Shown piece by piece: positions 62,371-64,000 of a stretch of DNA of 64,000 nt. Within the stretch, counting starts at the first letter, position 1; every line of letters starts with the position of its first letter. The DNA comes from Ficedula albicollis. Its lineage: Eukaryota > Chordata > Aves > Passeriformes > Muscicapidae. The stretch spans positions 7,229,691 through 7,293,690 of the forward strand of contig NC_021692.1 in the NCBI RefSeq assembly GCF_000247815.1, in the 5' to 3' direction. The position numbers were made by a program, and so were the translations under genes. The notes beneath the pieces are model-generated. The model was given only the letters and a program-made list of their open reading frames with translations. It did not search any database and had not been told where the DNA came from.

Positions 62371-64000
62371 GAAGGAGGTGCCAGGCGCTGGTGTTGCTGT
62401 GTGCCCGGTGTCAGCACAGTGTTCGTGCACAGGTTGTTGGTGCAGGTTGTTCTCCCTCCGTCTGGGGCTGCCAGAGGTGCAGCACAGCAGGAGCAAGGGC
62501 TGAGCAGAGCGCAGCACTGATGCTCTCTGTGTCCCTGAGGCTGAATTGTTCCTTCCTGCCTCCAGAGCCTTGTGCTGAGCACGAGGTTCATGTCAGCACC
62601 CAGCTTGTGGCTTTCATCTTTTCCACTGGAAAGGAGGAGCCCTGCTCCTGCAGTGCTTCCCAGAGGGTGAAGGAGGTTTCCCGGGGGGAGGATGAAGCCT
62701 GCCTGTCCTCCCAGGCTGATGGATGAGGCTGAGGCACAGCCCTGCTGGTGTGCCAGGTGACTTTAGGGAATGGGGAATTCCTGAACTTAGGCTGTGGCCA
62801 GGGCATGGAGGAAGGGATGCTGTCATCATTCAGCACGTCACAAGAGCTGTGAGATGCAGCAGAGGCACATCTGTCTGCAGGTCATGGTCCAAAATCCATT
62901 TCAGAGCAGGGGCAGGGGGATTGCTGCTGGAGCTTGCAGGCTCCCTGGGGGACACCACGGGAGGTGTTTTTCCTGTGGGGGCACTGCAGAGTCTGACAGG
63001 CTCTGGGGTTCTTGAAGAGCCTGTCACAGCTGAGGTGAGCCCTGCTCTGGATGCATTGCAGGGTGTTGACTTCTGAAAACATCCCTTTGCTAAGTGAACA
63101 GAATGGTTTCCTAAGCAGAATGAAAAAAAGTCACTTCCTCAGTGACTCAGCTGTCTCCTCTTGTGAGGTTTTTGTCTTCGGTGGTGACACCCTCAGACTC
63201 CACAGACCTCAGGGCAGGAAGGACCTGAATCTGTAGTTTCAAGTGTGAAAGATCCACTGGGGTCTTCATACACGAGGGTGCAACTTCAGTCCTTTTTTTG
63301 CACCACTTAGGAAGCCCAGGATGGAGAGATCTGGGAAAATACTGTAGAGGAATGCTGAGTTTTTCCATGTGCCAAGGTAAGACAATGAGGCATGTGAACT
63401 GAACCCGTGTTTGTGTTGCTTGGAGTAATTTGCTGTGTGGTATGGAGGCACTAACAGGGGTTGGATTCACTTGTTTAGGATTTATTTGACCTGAGGATTA
63501 ACACAAAATTCAACCTGAAACTGGCTGGTTAAGAAACCGGAATGACTTGGGCAGGGAGGAAGGTGCACAACCCCAAGTATGAGCAGTTTTGTCACCATGA
63601 AGCTTGCCAAGCTCGCAGCAGGCTGCCCAGAGGTTGTTCAGCCCCTGGTTTTGGGGGTTTGAGAGAAAGTAAGGTCTGAGTGCCAGGGAAGCAGGGATGG
63701 AGCAGAGCTTCAGTTGTGCAGCACGAGGCTGTGATTTTGCCGAGTGTGCTGCTCTGGCTCTGAATCACAGCAGCATCAGCTCCTGCTGCTGGGAGATTCT
63801 GCCTGGGGGGAACAGAGACTCTGTTGCAATGGACCAGGAGTGATTTGTTTCTAGTCCACGGCCCGGATTTCAAGGATGCTTTTTCTGTGGTGATGAGCAG
63901 TCCCAGACACTTGCACAACTTCCCCTGTGGCAGAGAAGCGTTTGGTGTAAATACATGTGCTGAAGCTTCAGACACAATAAACGTGTCTGAGGGTAACAGG
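62371..64000. other. Unassigned sequence to the window edge
   Basis: Unique sequence. No coding exon or RNA gene recognised; AATAAA near 63976 has no supported transcript. Confidence 0.4.

Overview
The window looks like bird nuclear DNA, probably from a gene-dense microchromosome. Three things support this. Fragments of CR1 LINEs (the main avian retrotransposon) lie at 36.3, 41.9, 42.8 and 48.4 kb. The genes have CpG-rich starts and short introns. The order GPR157 (-), MIR34A (-), H6PD (+) matches the human 1p36 block, which maps mainly to chicken chromosome 21; that chromosome assignment is from general knowledge and was not tested. The host species cannot be named from the sequence.

Layout. 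1-4.4 kb: inferred intron 1 of GPR157 with a microsatellite. 4458-4831 (-): coding exon 1 of GPR157, an orphan seven-helix receptor; its later exons are outside the window to the left. 4.8-6.8 kb: a 1463-base pure C tract starting 12 bases beyond the GPR157 ATG, then G-rich minisatellite and T/C/A blocks. 11145-11253 (-): the miR-34a hairpin with both mature arms intact. 14.2-18.1 kb: what I infer to be the MIR34A promoter and first exon, consisting of a near-perfect p53 response element (17618-17637), an array of 82 apparently identical 35-bp units, a block of seven consensus 5' splice sites in sense orientation, and a GGGACA hexamer array. 18-35 kb: intergenic, with several minisatellites (notably a 77-bp higher-order array at 19.3-20.3 kb) and an unassigned CpG island at 28.1-29.65 kb. 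35.4-35.98 kb: a C tract, a CpG-rich stretch and a splice-donor-bearing minisatellite, the best candidate for the H6PD promoter and noncoding exon 1. 38721-45.5 kb (+): H6PD, with four coding exons giving an uninterrupted 790-residue protein, and a 3' UTR with AATAAA at 45488. 46-51.2 kb: a 454-bp tandem duplication, then a CpG island containing a CR1 remnant and a 2086-base C tract; from synteny this may be the SPSB1 promoter. 51.2-64 kb: no coding sequence recognised, perhaps SPSB1 intron 1.

Function. H6PD is the ER-lumenal dehydrogenase/lactonase that supplies NADPH to 11beta-HSD1. GPR157 is an orphan receptor reported at primary cilia. miR-34a is the p53-induced tumour-suppressor microRNA. 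They are neighbours by conserved synteny and do not form an operon or shared pathway.

Most striking are nine pure C tracts of 25 to 2086 bases (5658 bases in all). All are C on the + strand, and the largest lie at putative CpG-island promoters or inside tandem arrays. They may be real poly-G/poly-C or an assembly artefact standing in for unreadable GC-rich DNA. The second highlight is the architecture of the putative miR-34a first exon.
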